Of a DNA stretch of 42,882 nucleotides, positions 1-8,053 are shown piece after piece; position 1 is the first letter of the stretch; the number at the start of each line of letters is the position of its first letter. Position numbers and translations under genes: made by a program. This DNA is from Actinomycetes bacterium. GTDB taxonomy: Bacteria > Actinomycetota > Acidimicrobiia > Acidimicrobiales > RAAP-2. The notes below the pieces were generated by a model. It did no database searches, had not been told where the DNA came from, and saw nothing but the letters and a program-made list of their open reading frames with translations. Location: the NCBI GenBank assembly GCA_021818265.1, contig JAKAEP010000009.1, positions 1 to 42,882 of the forward strand. The letters are read 5' to 3'.

Positions 1-57
1 CGATGCTCTTCTGCCCTACAGCGTAAGAATGGAGCATGAAGTGAGCAATGAAGGTGA

Positions 58-129
58 GCCCCCGTAGCTCAGGGGATAGAGCATCGGTTTCCTAAACCGT
101 GTGCGCAGGTTCGAATCCTGCCGGGGGCA
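58..129 (+). tRNA. tRNA-Arg (anticodon CCT)
   Basis: The sequence folds as a full cloverleaf: a 7-bp acceptor stem (GCCCCCG with CGGGGGC), a D-arm with GCTC/GAGC, an anticodon stem with loop TTCCTAA, and a T-arm with the invariant TTCGAAT loop. The anticodon CCT decodes AGG arginine codons. Discriminator base is A; only AC follows the acceptor stem, so CCA is probably added after transcription. The outermost anticodon-stem pair is a T-T mismatch. A weak -10-like TAAGAAT lies at 24-30. This is a minor-codon tRNA in a GC-rich genome. Confidence 0.96.
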
Positions 130-306
130 CGCAGTGAGACAAGTCGCTCTGGCGAGGGCCCGAGGGCCCGCGACGAGCGCGTAGGGCTGTGGCGAGCAGT
201 CCCGACTTCTCCCCGCACGTTCAACGTGGTGGGTTCGATGCGGCCACGGTGGAACCCCGGGACCGGGCTCGTCGGGAGGGCCCTCGGTGCGCGGCGACCG
301 ACGGCG
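130..306. other. Intergenic region downstream of tRNA-Arg
   Basis: About 175 bp between the tRNA and the 3' end of the next minus-strand gene. It holds repeated GGGCCC blocks near 157-172 that could form a GC-rich stem, but no following T-run. I see no credible gene. Confidence 0.4.
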
Positions 307-717
307 CTACGAGAGTCGCTCGACGCAGGCGAGCGAGTCCTTGGCGACGGCCTGGACCGCCTTGGCCCACTGCGACTCGTGAGCGACCCAGTACGCGGCG
401 AGGGCCTTCGTGCTGGTGGAGCTCGCCTCATACTTCAGTGACTTCGCGATCAGATTGAACAGCTTCGCGCTCGCGGGGTCGGGCGCCTCGGCCGCCAGCT
501 TCTGGAAGTAGGGCACCTCGACCTTCACCCACGCCTTGTAGGCCTTCAGGCTCTTCGTCGACGGTGGTGCCGCCTTGGGTCCGTGCAGGAGCGTCGCGCA
601 GAACGCCGCACTCGGTGCGGCGCCCGCGGTGCCCACCGCCAAGGGAGCGGCCATCGCACCGGCGAGGGCCGCCGTGGCCGCCGCGCGGCCCAGACGCGTC
701 CACGTCGTCACTCGCAT
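307..717 (-). CDS. Small secreted protein of unknown function
   Basis: A 136-residue protein starting at ATG 717. The first ~35 residues look like a Sec signal peptide: MRVTTWTRLGR, then an alanine-rich hydrophobic core ending near AGAAPSAA. The mature part is helical and lysine/alanine-rich, with a Cys near residue 40 and another near 131 that could form a disulfide. A strong Shine-Dalgarno (GGGAGGG) lies just upstream and a -10-like TATAGT (minus strand) about 38 bp before the start, so this gene has a leader. It is divergent from the hydroxyacid dehydrogenase. I recognise no family. The same frame stays open upstream across the neighbouring gene, but the signal peptide and SD fix the start here. 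Confidence 0.8.
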   Translation of the reverse strand: MRVTTWTRLGRAAATAALAGAMAAPLAVGTAGAAPSAAFCATLLHGPKAAPPSTKSLKAYKAWVKVEVPYFQKLAAEAPDPASAKLFNLIAKSLKYEASSTSTKALAAYWVAHESQWAKAVQAVAKDSLACVERLS

Positions 718-754
718 GTTCCCTCCCGGGCTTGAGATTGGCGCGACCGACCGG

Positions 755-760
755 ACTATA
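755..760 (-). promoter_or_regulatory. Putative -10 of the secreted-protein gene
   Basis: TATAGT read on the minus strand, about 38 bp before the ATG. It matches a -10 well, but no clear -35 is seen at 16-18 bp. Confidence 0.4.
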
Positions 761-834
761 CGTCGTGTCCGCACCGCGGCGCCGGGTCGATGGACGCCCG
801 TCGTGCGCCTCGAGTGGCCGAGCGCCGTCGCGGG

Positions 835-840
835 CATAAT
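835..840 (+). promoter_or_regulatory. -10 element, leaderless start of the hydroxyacid dehydrogenase
   Basis: CATAAT is followed by exactly 6 nt (GGGCCG) and then GTG at 847. This geometry puts transcription start at or next to the start codon. It argues against the in-frame ATG at 790, which lies upstream of this -10. Confidence 0.6.
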
Positions 841-846
841 GGGCCG

Positions 847-2013
847 GTGGTCGAGCGCAGCTTGAACCTCGTGCCGGCGTCGGTGATGGACTACCGCGCC
901 CTGGCGCGCCGCCGCCTGCCCCGCCAGATCTTCGACTACCTCGACGGCGGGGCCTTCGCCGAGGCGACCATGGGCGCCAACGTCGCCGACCTGGCCGCGC
1001 TGCACTTCCGCCAGCGGGTCCTGCGCGACGTCTCGCGGCGTGCGACGTCGGCGACCCTGTTCGGCCAGACCCTCTCCATGCCGGTGGTGCTCGCGCCCGT
1101 CGGCTTCGCCGGGCTCATGGCGCGGCGGGCCGAGGCCCAGGCCGCCCGGGCTGCGGCCGCGGCGGGCGTGGCCTTCTGCGAGTCGACGCTCTCGGTGTGC
1201 GACCTCGAGGAGGTCGCGGCCGCCAGCGGCGTGGCCCCGTGGTTCCAGCTCTACGTCATGAAGGACCGTGGGGTCGCCGAGGCGCTCATGGCCCGCGCCG
1301 CCGGCCTCGGGGTCCCGGTGCTCGTGCTCACGGTGGACCTGCCGGTCGTGGGCCAGCGCTACCGCGACGCGCGCAACGGGGTCTCGGGGAGTCCCGGACG
1401 GCTCGGCTCGATCCGCCGGGCGCTCGACGTCGCCGCCCACCCGGCGTGGGTGCGTGACGTGGCCGTCTCGGGCCGGCCCCTCACCTTTGGGAACCTGGCG
1501 GCCGTCCTCGGGACGGCCGCGGTCCCGAGCGACTTCCAGAGTTGGGTGGCCGGCCAGTTCGACCCCACGGTCACCTGGTCCGACATCGACTGGGTGCGCG
1601 CCCACTGGCCGGGCCCGCTGGTCCTGAAGGGCATCCTCGACCCCGACGACGCCCGCGAGGCCGTGGCGCGCGGGGTCGACGGGCTCATCGTCTCCAACCA
1701 TGGCGGACGCCAGCTGGACTCGGTCCCCTCGACGATCGAGGCGCTCCCGCGGGTCGTCGAGGTCGTCGACGGCCGGGCCGAGGTCCTCATGGACGGCGGG
1801 GTGCGCAGCGGGCTCGACGTGATGAAGGCGTTGGCGCGCGGCGCGCGCGCGGTCATGGTCGGGCGGGCCTGGGCCTACGCCGTCGCGGGGCGAGGTGAGC
1901 GCGGCGTCGCGCACGTCCTGCGGGTGATGCACGAGGAGATCGCCGTGACCATGGGCCTCACGGGCCTCGCCGACGTGGCCGACGCCTCGCCCGAGGCCCT
2001 CGTCGAGGGCTGA
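847..2013 (+). CDS. FMN-dependent alpha-hydroxy-acid dehydrogenase/oxidase (LldD-like)
   Basis: A 388-residue TIM-barrel flavoprotein of the lactate dehydrogenase / glycolate oxidase family, which oxidises L-2-hydroxyacids to 2-oxoacids. Family motifs are in order: N-terminal DYLDGGA, the MPVVLAPVGFAGL strand, QLYVMKDR, the flavin lysine in LVLKGI, the catalytic histidine in VSNHGGRQLD, and the C-terminal FMN phosphate-binding DGGVRSGLDVMKAL...GRAWAYA. Length is normal for the family. GTG 847 is chosen because a -10 lies 6 nt before it. The substrate cannot be read from sequence: L-lactate is most likely, but glycolate, mandelate or a mycofactocin-linked substrate are alternatives. The product could feed the 2-oxoacid:ferredoxin oxidoreductase encoded convergently next door (inference). 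Confidence 0.92.
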   Translation: MVERSLNLVPASVMDYRALARRRLPRQIFDYLDGGAFAEATMGANVADLAALHFRQRVLRDVSRRATSATLFGQTLSMPVVLAPVGFAGLMARRAEAQAARAAAAAGVAFCESTLSVCDLEEVAAASGVAPWFQLYVMKDRGVAEALMARAAGLGVPVLVLTVDLPVVGQRYRDARNGVSGSPGRLGSIRRALDVAAHPAWVRDVAVSGRPLTFGNLAAVLGTAAVPSDFQSWVAGQFDPTVTWSDIDWVRAHWPGPLVLKGILDPDDAREAVARGVDGLIVSNHGGRQLDSVPSTIEALPRVVEVVDGRAEVLMDGGVRSGLDVMKALARGARAVMVGRAWAYAVAGRGERGVAHVLRVMHEEIAVTMGLTGLADVADASPEALVEG

Positions 2014-2034
2014 CGCGCCGGCGGGCGGCCGACG

Positions 2035-3657
2035 TCAGATCCGCTCGGGGACCATCTCGATCGCGCCGCAGGGGCACTCCGCGACGCAGATCCCGCACCC
2101 CTTGCAGTAGTCGTAGGCGATCTCGTAGCGGTCGGCGCCGCCCAGCTTGATCACCGCGTTGTCGGGGCAGACCCCGAAGCAGTTGTCGCACTCGAAGCAG
2201 TTCCCGCACGACAGGCAGCGCCGCGCCTCGAACAGGGCGTTGTCCTCGGTGAGCCCCCCGACGACCTCTTCGAAGTTGGTCTGGCGACGGATCCGCTCGA
2301 GCTCGGGACGGTGGGTGCGCGGGGCGTCGGCGTAGTACCAGGTGTTGAGCCGCTCGAACGCGGCGAGCGGGTGGCGCTCGGGTCGCTCGAACGCCCGGCC
2401 GGCGAGGTAGGCGTCGATGCCGTGGGCGGCCCGCTTGCCGTGGCCGACGGCGACGGTCGCCGTGCGGTCCGAGGGCGCCACGTCGCCGCCGGCGAAGACG
2501 CCCGGGACGTCGGTCATCATGGACTCGCCGACGGGCACCACGCCGTCGGCGACGTGGACCTCGCTGCCCTCGAGGAGGGAGAGGTCGGTGTCCTGGCCGA
2601 GCGCGAGCACCAGGGCGTCGGCGTCGAGCTCCTCGAGCTCGCCCGTGGGCTCGGGGAAGCCCTCGGCGTTGAGGGCCATCTTCTCGATGAGGAGCCGTTC
2701 GCCCTCGAAGCGCTCGATGGTCGAGAGCCAGCGCACCGAGACGCCCTCGCCCAGGGCCTGCTCGACCTCCTCGGCGTGGGCCGGCATCTTGGCGCGGTTG
2801 CGCCGGTACACGATCGTCGCGTCGGTCGCCCCGAGGCGCCGCGCGGTGCGCGCCGCGTCGAGCGCGGTGTCACCGCCGCCGTAGACCACGACGCGCCGAC
2901 CGAGCAGGGGCGGGTCGTCGTCGGCCACCTGGTGGAGGAAGGTGACCGCGTCGATCACCTTGGCCGAGTCGCCCGCCGGAATCGACACCCGCCGGCCCAG
3001 CTGGGCGCCCACGGCGAGGAAGACCGCGTCGGCGGCGAACTCGTCGCGGGCGGCGGCGATGTCCTCGACCGACCGGCCGGTCACGACCTCGACGCCCATC
3101 TCGAGGACGCGCTCGATCTCGGCGTCGAGGACGGCGCGCGGCAGGCGGTAGGCCGGGATGCCGTAGCGCATCATGCCCCCGAGCCGCGCGGCCCCGTCGA
3201 CCAGGGTCACGGCGTGACCCGCGCGGCGCAGGTGGTAGGTGGCCGAGAGACCCGCCGGTCCGGCGCCGACCACGAGGACCCGGCGTCCCGAGTCCGGCCC
3301 GGGCTCGCCCAGGCGCCAGCCGCGCGCGATGGCGGTGTCGCCGAGGAACCGCTCCACCGCGTTGATGCCCACGGCCTCGTCGACCCGGACGCGGTTGCAG
3401 GCGGTCTCGCAGGGGTGGAAGCAGACCCGTCCCATGATCGCCGGCAGCGGGTTCTCCTCGACCAGGGTCCGCCAGGCGGTCTCGTAGTCGCCGGACTCGG
3501 CGTGGTAGAGCCAGCGCTGGATGTTCTCCCCCGCGGGGCAGGCGTCGTTGCACGGGGGCAGGCGGTCGACGTAGACGGGCCGCTCGACGCGCCAGGAGCC
3601 GGTGTGGTTGGCCCGGCTCGATCCGACGGGCAGGGTGATCGCGAAGGGCCGTTCCAT
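2035..3657 (-). CDS. GltD-like FAD/NAD(P) oxidoreductase fused to a 2[4Fe-4S] ferredoxin (POR electron-transfer subunit)
   Basis: A ~540-residue fusion. The N-terminus has the GltD-type Fe-S helical domain (CNDAC near 37-41; CFHPCETAC near 80-88). Next come an FAD Rossmann motif (VVGAGPAGLSA from ~130), an NAD(P) motif (VYGGGDTALDAA), and the FAD-closing GVFAGGDVA. The last ~65 residues form a bacterial ferredoxin with Cys-rich motifs CLSCGNCFECDNCFGVCP and CKGCGICVAECPCGA. It is the last gene of the POR operon; ATG 3657 overlaps the porB stop and a strong GGAGGAGG precedes it (GTG 3660 is an alternative). The known delta subunit of POR is just the ferredoxin, so here the ferredoxin is tethered to an NAD(P)H-linked flavoprotein. 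Inference: it moves electrons between POR and NAD(P). Confidence 0.92.
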   Translation of the reverse strand: MERPFAITLPVGSSRANHTGSWRVERPVYVDRLPPCNDACPAGENIQRWLYHAESGDYETAWRTLVEENPLPAIMGRVCFHPCETACNRVRVDEAVGINAVERFLGDTAIARGWRLGEPGPDSGRRVLVVGAGPAGLSATYHLRRAGHAVTLVDGAARLGGMMRYGIPAYRLPRAVLDAEIERVLEMGVEVVTGRSVEDIAAARDEFAADAVFLAVGAQLGRRVSIPAGDSAKVIDAVTFLHQVADDDPPLLGRRVVVYGGGDTALDAARTARRLGATDATIVYRRNRAKMPAHAEEVEQALGEGVSVRWLSTIERFEGERLLIEKMALNAEGFPEPTGELEELDADALVLALGQDTDLSLLEGSEVHVADGVVPVGESMMTDVPGVFAGGDVAPSDRTATVAVGHGKRAAHGIDAYLAGRAFERPERHPLAAFERLNTWYYADAPRTHRPELERIRRQTNFEEVVGGLTEDNALFEARRCLSCGNCFECDNCFGVCPDNAVIKLGGADRYEIAYDYCKGCGICVAECPCGAIEMVPERI

Positions 3658-4655
3658 CACTCCTCCTCCGGGGCGAGCCCGTAGCGCTCGACGTTCGCGT
3701 CGGCGAGGGCCTGGAGCCGGGCGACGAGGTCGGGCCGGCCCTCCCCGGCGAAGAGGTGGGCGAAGCGCCGCTGGGGCCGCAGGTACTCCTCCACCCCTAC
3801 GCGCCGGCGGATCCGCCGCACGCCCGTGACGACGCCGTGCTCGGCCTCGAAGACGGGGAAGAAGCCGCTCTCGGCGGCGAGGCGCGCCAGGCGGACCGTG
3901 TCGGCCGACGCCGCCCCCCAGCCGAGGGGGCAGGGGACGAGCACGTGCAGGTAGCGCGCCCCGTGGAAGGTCATGGCGCGCTCGACCTTGCGCTCCAGGT
4001 CGTGGAGGTCCGCGACGGTCGCCGTGGCGACGTAGGGGATGTCGTGGGCCATGGCGATGCGCGGCAGGTCCTTGCCCTGGCCGAAGACGTTTCCCGGGTC
4101 CGGGCCGCGCGCCTCGCTGGTGGCGGTGCGAGCCGTGGGGGGCGTCGCCGCCGAGCGCTGGACGCCGGTGTTCATGTAGCCCTCGTTGTCGTAGCAGATG
4201 AAGAGCACGTCGTCGTTGCGCTCGAACATCCCCGACAGGGCCCCGAAGCCGATGTCGACGGTGCCGCCGTCACCGGCCTGGCCGACGACGCGCACGTCGT
4301 CGCGACCCTTCGCGCGCATCGCCGCGGCCACGCCCGTGGCGACGGCCGGGGCGTTGCCGAAGAGCGAGTGGAGCCACGCGATGCGCCAGGAGGTCTCGGG
4401 GAACGGCGTCGAGAAGACCTCCAGGCAGCCGGTGGCGTTGACCGCGACGAGCCGGCCTTCGGTGGCGCGCATCGCCGCGTCGAGGGCGTAGCGCGCGCCG
4501 AGCGCCTCGCCGCACCCCTGGCAGGCCCGGTGGCCCGCGTCGAGGGAGTTGGTGCGCTCCTGGCTCGCCTGGACGGTCCGGTCCGCGTCGGAGAGCAGCC
4601 GGTTGCCGACGGCGAAGCTGCCGACCTGGTAGAAGTGCACGCGGGTCTCGGTCAT
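3657..4655 (-). CDS. porB: 2-oxoacid (pyruvate):ferredoxin oxidoreductase, beta subunit
   Basis: A 332-residue thiamine-diphosphate-binding subunit. The TPP motif is clear: GDGGTVDIGFGAL, followed ~25 residues later by YDNEGYMNTG. Four cysteines for the [4Fe-4S] cluster are present as in PorB: ACQGCG near residue 45-50, NATGC, and VPCPLGW. Length is normal. The ATG overlaps the porA stop (ATGA, 4 nt) and its own stop overlaps the next gene, so translation is coupled along the operon. With alpha and gamma it catalyses reversible CoA-dependent decarboxylation of pyruvate or a related 2-oxoacid with ferredoxin as electron partner. The pyruvate preference is inferred from overall resemblance. Confidence 0.93.
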   Translation of the reverse strand: MTETRVHFYQVGSFAVGNRLLSDADRTVQASQERTNSLDAGHRACQGCGEALGARYALDAAMRATEGRLVAVNATGCLEVFSTPFPETSWRIAWLHSLFGNAPAVATGVAAAMRAKGRDDVRVVGQAGDGGTVDIGFGALSGMFERNDDVLFICYDNEGYMNTGVQRSAATPPTARTATSEARGPDPGNVFGQGKDLPRIAMAHDIPYVATATVADLHDLERKVERAMTFHGARYLHVLVPCPLGWGAASADTVRLARLAAESGFFPVFEAEHGVVTGVRRIRRRVGVEEYLRPQRRFAHLFAGEGRPDLVARLQALADANVERYGLAPEEE

Positions 4656-5902
4656 CGGTGGGCACCCCCGGCCGCGACGTCGCGCAGCACGTTCTCGGCG
4701 AAGGGCCCCGACCGGCGCGAGGCGGCCATCCGCGCTCGCTCGCGCGCGACGACGTCCTCGTCGAGGTTGAGGAAGCTCAGTCGGGGCAGGGTGCCCCGGG
4801 CCGAGCGCTCGAGGATCCCCTCGACGTCGCGCCGGGTGATCGGGCGCCCACCGAGGCCGGCGACGACCGTGGCGAGGTCGGGTCCCGAGGCGGGCGAGGC
4901 CGTCGCCACGTCGGTCGCGAGCACGCCGCCCATGCCCAGGCTGAAGGCCTTCTCCACGACGATGACCCGGCGGGCCCCGCTGAGGGCGTCGGACACCGCC
5001 GCCACCGGGAAGGGCCGGAACGCGGCCACCCCGAGGACGCCCACGCGCTCGCCCGCCTCGCGCCGGGCGTCGACGGCGTCCTTGATGGTGCCGAGTACCG
5101 AGCCCATCGCCACGATCACGGTCTCGGCGTCCTCGAGTCGGTAGGGGTGCACGAGCCCCCCGCTCGCGCGTCCGGTGAGGGCGGCGAACTCCTCGGCCAC
5201 GCTCGGGATCAGCTCGAGCGCGTCGAGCTGGCGCAGGTGGGCGAGGTAGCGCACCTCCTCGAAGGCCTCGGGCCCGACCATCGCCCCGATCGAGACCGGG
5301 TCGTCGGGGTCGAGGACCTGGCGGGGCTCGTAGGGCGGGAGGAACGAGTCGACGACGGCCTGGTCGATGAGGTCCACGGCCTCCACGGCGTGGGTGAGGA
5401 TGAACCCGTCCATGCAGACCATCACCGGCACCGAGAGCGCCTCGGCCAGCCGGAAGGCCTGGACGTGCAGGTCGGCGGCCTCTTGGTTCGTCTCGGCGAA
5501 GAGCTGGATCCAGCCGGCGTCGCGCACGGCCATGGCGTCGCTGTGGTCGTTCCAGATGTTGATGGGTGCCCCGATGGCGCGGTTCGCGAGGGTCATCACG
5601 ACGGGTAGGCCCAGGCCCGCCGCGTTGTAGACGGCCTCGATCATGAACAGCAGCCCCTGGCTGGCCGTGGCCGTGTAGGTGCGGGCCCCCGCGGCCGACG
5701 CGCCGATCGAGACCGACATGGCCGCGTACTCGGACTCGACGTTGATGAACTCGCACGGGGCGAGCCGGCCGTCCTTCACCATCGCCCCGATGGCTTCGAT
5801 GATGTGGGTCTGGGGCGAGATCGGGTAGGCGCACACGACCTCGGGCCGACAGCGCGCCACGGTCTCGGCGACGGCGCGCGAACCCTCAAGCTGTTGGAGC
5901 AC
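4652..5902 (-). CDS. porA: 2-oxoacid (pyruvate):ferredoxin oxidoreductase, alpha subunit
   Basis: A 416-residue protein with the POR alpha signature near the N-terminus (EGSRAVAETVARCRPEVV, then AYPISPQTHIIEAIG) and the conserved ESEYAAMSVSIGASAAGART and TATASQGLLFMIE motifs of the pyrimidine/TPP domain. A C-terminal transketolase-like domain begins near residue 250 (VIVAMGSVLGTIKDAVDARR). The start is GTG 5902, overlapping porG by 17 nt. The pyruvate-type SPQTHI motif favours POR over the 2-oxoglutarate enzyme. Order on the minus strand is gamma, alpha, beta, GltD-ferredoxin. Confidence 0.94.
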   Translation of the reverse strand: MLQQLEGSRAVAETVARCRPEVVCAYPISPQTHIIEAIGAMVKDGRLAPCEFINVESEYAAMSVSIGASAAGARTYTATASQGLLFMIEAVYNAAGLGLPVVMTLANRAIGAPINIWNDHSDAMAVRDAGWIQLFAETNQEAADLHVQAFRLAEALSVPVMVCMDGFILTHAVEAVDLIDQAVVDSFLPPYEPRQVLDPDDPVSIGAMVGPEAFEEVRYLAHLRQLDALELIPSVAEEFAALTGRASGGLVHPYRLEDAETVIVAMGSVLGTIKDAVDARREAGERVGVLGVAAFRPFPVAAVSDALSGARRVIVVEKAFSLGMGGVLATDVATASPASGPDLATVVAGLGGRPITRRDVEGILERSARGTLPRLSFLNLDEDVVARERARMAASRRSGPFAENVLRDVAAGGAHR

Positions 5903-6473
5903 GGTGGGCCTCCTCGTGGTCGGTGACGAGGCCGAAGGCGGCGCTCGCGGCCGCGACGTTGCGCTCGGCCACCTCAGGGGTGAAGCGGTGGCGCAGCGCC
6001 CTCGCCAGGGCCCCGAGGGGCACCTCGCCGGTGAGCGCGCAGAAGGCCCCGAGCAGGGGCACGTTAGGCACGGCGCGCCCCACGTGGGCGAGGGCCAGCT
6101 CGGTCGCCGGGCATCCGGCGACGTGCCCGTCGGGCAGGACGCCGACGCGGCCGTCGAGGCCGAGCTCGTCGAGGGGCAACGAGGTGTTCACGAGCACGTA
6201 GCCCGACGGGCTGAGGCCGCCGAAGAGGTCGACGTGGTGCACGAGGGTGACGTCCTGGACGATGACGGCGTCGGGCGCGTCGATCGGCTCGCGCGTGCGG
6301 ATCTCGTGGTCGTCGATCCGGCAGTAGGAGACGACCGGGGCGCCGGTGCGCTCGGAGCCGAAGCTGGGGAAGGCCTGGGCGTGGCGGCCCTGGTCGAAGG
6401 CGGCGACGGCGAGCAGCTCGGCCGCGGTCACGACGCCCTGGCCCCCGCGACCGTGGATCCGCACCTGGAACAT
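5886..6473 (-). CDS. porG: 2-oxoacid (pyruvate):ferredoxin oxidoreductase, gamma subunit
   Basis: A 195-residue subunit with the diagnostic N-terminus RIHGRGGQGVVTAAELLA and the AFPSFGSERTGAPV segment that contacts CoA in POR family enzymes. Length is normal. It is the first gene of the operon; ATG 6473 follows a purine-rich GAGAGAGGCGAGG, so this gene has a leader and SD-like element. A TACGGT about 35 bp upstream could be the -10 (weak). All four polypeptides needed for a complete enzyme are present and intact. Confidence 0.94.
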   Translation of the reverse strand: MFQVRIHGRGGQGVVTAAELLAVAAFDQGRHAQAFPSFGSERTGAPVVSYCRIDDHEIRTREPIDAPDAVIVQDVTLVHHVDLFGGLSPSGYVLVNTSLPLDELGLDGRVGVLPDGHVAGCPATELALAHVGRAVPNVPLLGAFCALTGEVPLGALARALRHRFTPEVAERNVAAASAAFGLVTDHEEAHRAPTA

Positions 6474-6581
6474 GCCTCGCCTCTCTCTGGCCCCCGGGGC
6501 GACCGTACCGTCGCCGCGGCCCGGACCACGAGGGCCTTTGGTCCTTAGTGACGTTCGTCCCGCTCGCCGGGCCCGGCGTCG

Positions 6582-6610
6582 TTGACGGTCCCGGGGGGGC
6601 GTGGGAGTAT
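6582..6610 (+). promoter_or_regulatory. Promoter of the DUF1707 gene
   Basis: TTGACG at 6582-6587 and GAGTAT at 6605-6610 are separated by exactly 17 bp. The ATG follows 8 nt after the -10, consistent with a leaderless or near-leaderless mRNA. This is the clearest two-hexamer promoter in the window. Confidence 0.65.
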
Positions 6611-6618
6611 CTCTCGCG

Positions 6619-6972
6619 ATGGAGAACCCCGACCTGCGCCTCTCGGACGGCGAGCGCGAGAGCGTGGCCTCGCGCCTGCGCGACGCGGCGGCCGAGGGGC
6701 GCCTCGACGTGGCGGAGTTCGGCCAGAGACTCGACACCCTCTTTCGCGCAAAGACCCACGGCGAGGTGGCCGTCCTCACGGCCGACCTCCCGGTCCCGGC
6801 GCCGCCCGCTCCGACGCGGGCCCGCCGCGCCCACCGCCACCTGCGCCGCTTCGCGGGCTCGGTGGGCACGCTCTGGGGGATCTGGGCGGTGATCCTCGTC
6901 ACGGGCGGGGGCGTCCAGGGCTGGTGGCCCCTGTGGGTCACCGTCCCCTGGGCGATCGCGGAGTTCGTCTGA
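6619..6972 (+). CDS. DUF1707 (SHOCT-like) membrane protein
   Basis: A 117-residue protein. Residues ~3-60 match the actinobacterial DUF1707 domain: LRLSDGERESVASRLRDAAAEG, then RLDVAEFGQRLDTLFRAKT and GEVAVLTADLP. A basic linker and a hydrophobic C-terminal segment (LWGIWAVILVTGG through WPLWVTVPWAIAEF) suggest one or two membrane spans. ATG 6619 is preferred over the upstream GTG because the promoter lies just before it. Function is unknown; the domain is thought to mediate oligomerisation or regulation at the membrane. The stop overlaps the putative start of the next GNAT gene. Confidence 0.85.
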   Translation: MENPDLRLSDGERESVASRLRDAAAEGRLDVAEFGQRLDTLFRAKTHGEVAVLTADLPVPAPPAPTRARRAHRHLRRFAGSVGTLWGIWAVILVTGGGVQGWWPLWVTVPWAIAEFV

Positions 6973-7553
6973 GCCGCGCGGGCGCCCCCGGGGACCTCTC
7001 GGTCCGGCCCCTCGACCCCTCGACGTGGGACGCGTTCGCCGAGCTCGTCGAGCGCAACAACGGCATCTACGGCGGATGCTGGTGCGTCGCGTTCCACACC
7101 GCCTACCGCCGCGGGGTCTCCGACCCCCGCACCCTGAAAGAGGAGCTGGTGCGCTCGGACCGGGCCCACGCGGCCCTCGTCGTCGACGGCGACGGGCTCG
7201 CCCAGGGGTGGTGCCAGTACGGAGGCCCCGACGAGATCGCCCTGCGCCACCAGCGCGTGTACCTCCAGGACCCGCCCCCGCCGGCGCGCTGGCGGATCGC
7301 CTGCATCTTCGTGGACCGGGCCCACCGCGGCCAGGGCGTCGCGCGCCGCGCCCTCGAGGGCGCGCTCGCCCAGATCGCCGCGGCCGGTGGGGGCCTCGTC
7401 GAGGCGATCCCCGAGACCGTCACGGGCCGGGAGGCCCAAGGCCGCTTCCTCTTCAGCGCGACGGTCGAACTCTTCGAGCAGTACGGCTTCTCCCGGGGTC
7501 GCCAGGTCGGCAAGCACGCCTGGGTCGTGAGCCGGGTCGTCGAGCCGACCTAG
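6933..7553 (+). CDS. GNAT family N-acetyltransferase
   Basis: About 206 residues. The core starts at GDLSVRPLDPSTWDAFAELVER. Motif A, which binds acetyl-CoA, is visible as IACIFVDRAHRGQGVARRALEGAL, followed by a C-terminal LFEQYGFSRGR strand. An unusual cysteine pair, GGCWCVAFH, lies near the N-terminus of the core. The start is uncertain: GTG 6933 overlaps DUF1707 by 40 nt, and a CTG near 6969 is possible. It is the first of three consecutive GNAT genes. Substrate unknown. Confidence 0.8.
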   Translation: MGHRPLGDRGVRLSRAGAPGDLSVRPLDPSTWDAFAELVERNNGIYGGCWCVAFHTAYRRGVSDPRTLKEELVRSDRAHAALVVDGDGLAQGWCQYGGPDEIALRHQRVYLQDPPPPARWRIACIFVDRAHRGQGVARRALEGALAQIAAAGGGLVEAIPETVTGREAQGRFLFSATVELFEQYGFSRGRQVGKHAWVVSRVVEPT

Positions 7554-7568
7554 GGGAGGGTGAAGGAC

Positions 7569-8048
7569 GTGACACAAGGAGAGCTGCGCGAGATGGGACC
7601 CGAGCGGCTGGCCGAGTGGCTGCCCGGGATGTGGCAGGGCTATCGGGACTCGATCGTCGCGGCCGGCTTCTCCGAGGAGGCGGCCGAGGCCAACGTGGCG
7701 CGCAATCGGGCGGCCCTCACGAGCGGCGAGGGCTTGGCCGAGGGGAACCACGTGTTCGACGTCCTCGTCGCGGGCCGTCCCGTGGGCGTCCTGTGGATCG
7801 GCCGACCCTCGGGCGACGGCGACGGTGGGGGCGAGTACTACGTCTACGACGTCGAGGTCGACGAGGCCGAGCGGGGGCGGGGCTACGGGCGCCTCGCCAT
7901 GGAGCTGGCGGAGGGGTGGGTGCGCGCGGCCGGCGGCTCGAGGCTCGGACTCAACGTCTGGGGCAACAACGCGGTCGCCCGCTCGCTCTACGTCTCGCTC
8001 GGCTACCGCGAGCTCGCCGTCTCGATGGCCAAGGACCTCGACGGCTGA
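7569..8048 (+). CDS. GNAT family N-acetyltransferase
   Basis: A 159-residue acetyltransferase with a textbook motif A (YYVYDVEVDEAERGRGYGRLAMELAE) followed by LGLNVWGNNAVARSLYVSLGYRE, where the Asn-x-x-Ala-x-x-Leu-Tyr pattern is typical of GNAT motif B. GTG 7569 is chosen over GTG 7560 because GGGGAGGG at 7553-7560 is then placed 8 nt upstream as a ribosome-binding site; from 7560 it would overlap the start. It lies in the same orientation and 15 nt after the previous gene, so probably the same transcript. Confidence 0.85.
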   Translation: MTQGELREMGPERLAEWLPGMWQGYRDSIVAAGFSEEAAEANVARNRAALTSGEGLAEGNHVFDVLVAGRPVGVLWIGRPSGDGDGGGEYYVYDVEVDEAERGRGYGRLAMELAEGWVRAAGGSRLGLNVWGNNAVARSLYVSLGYRELAVSMAKDLDG

Positions 8049-8053
8049 GCCCG

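Noticed and set aside
69..431. Minus-strand open frame antisense to the tRNA
   Set aside because: It reads through the tRNA and gives the well-known spurious translation ending near GRIRTCAHGLG; no RBS and it conflicts with the tRNA and the secreted-protein gene.
718..1932. Long upstream extension of the secreted-protein frame antisense to the dehydrogenase
   Set aside because: High GC keeps antisense frames open. Translation is low-complexity, while the signal peptide and SD place the start at 717.
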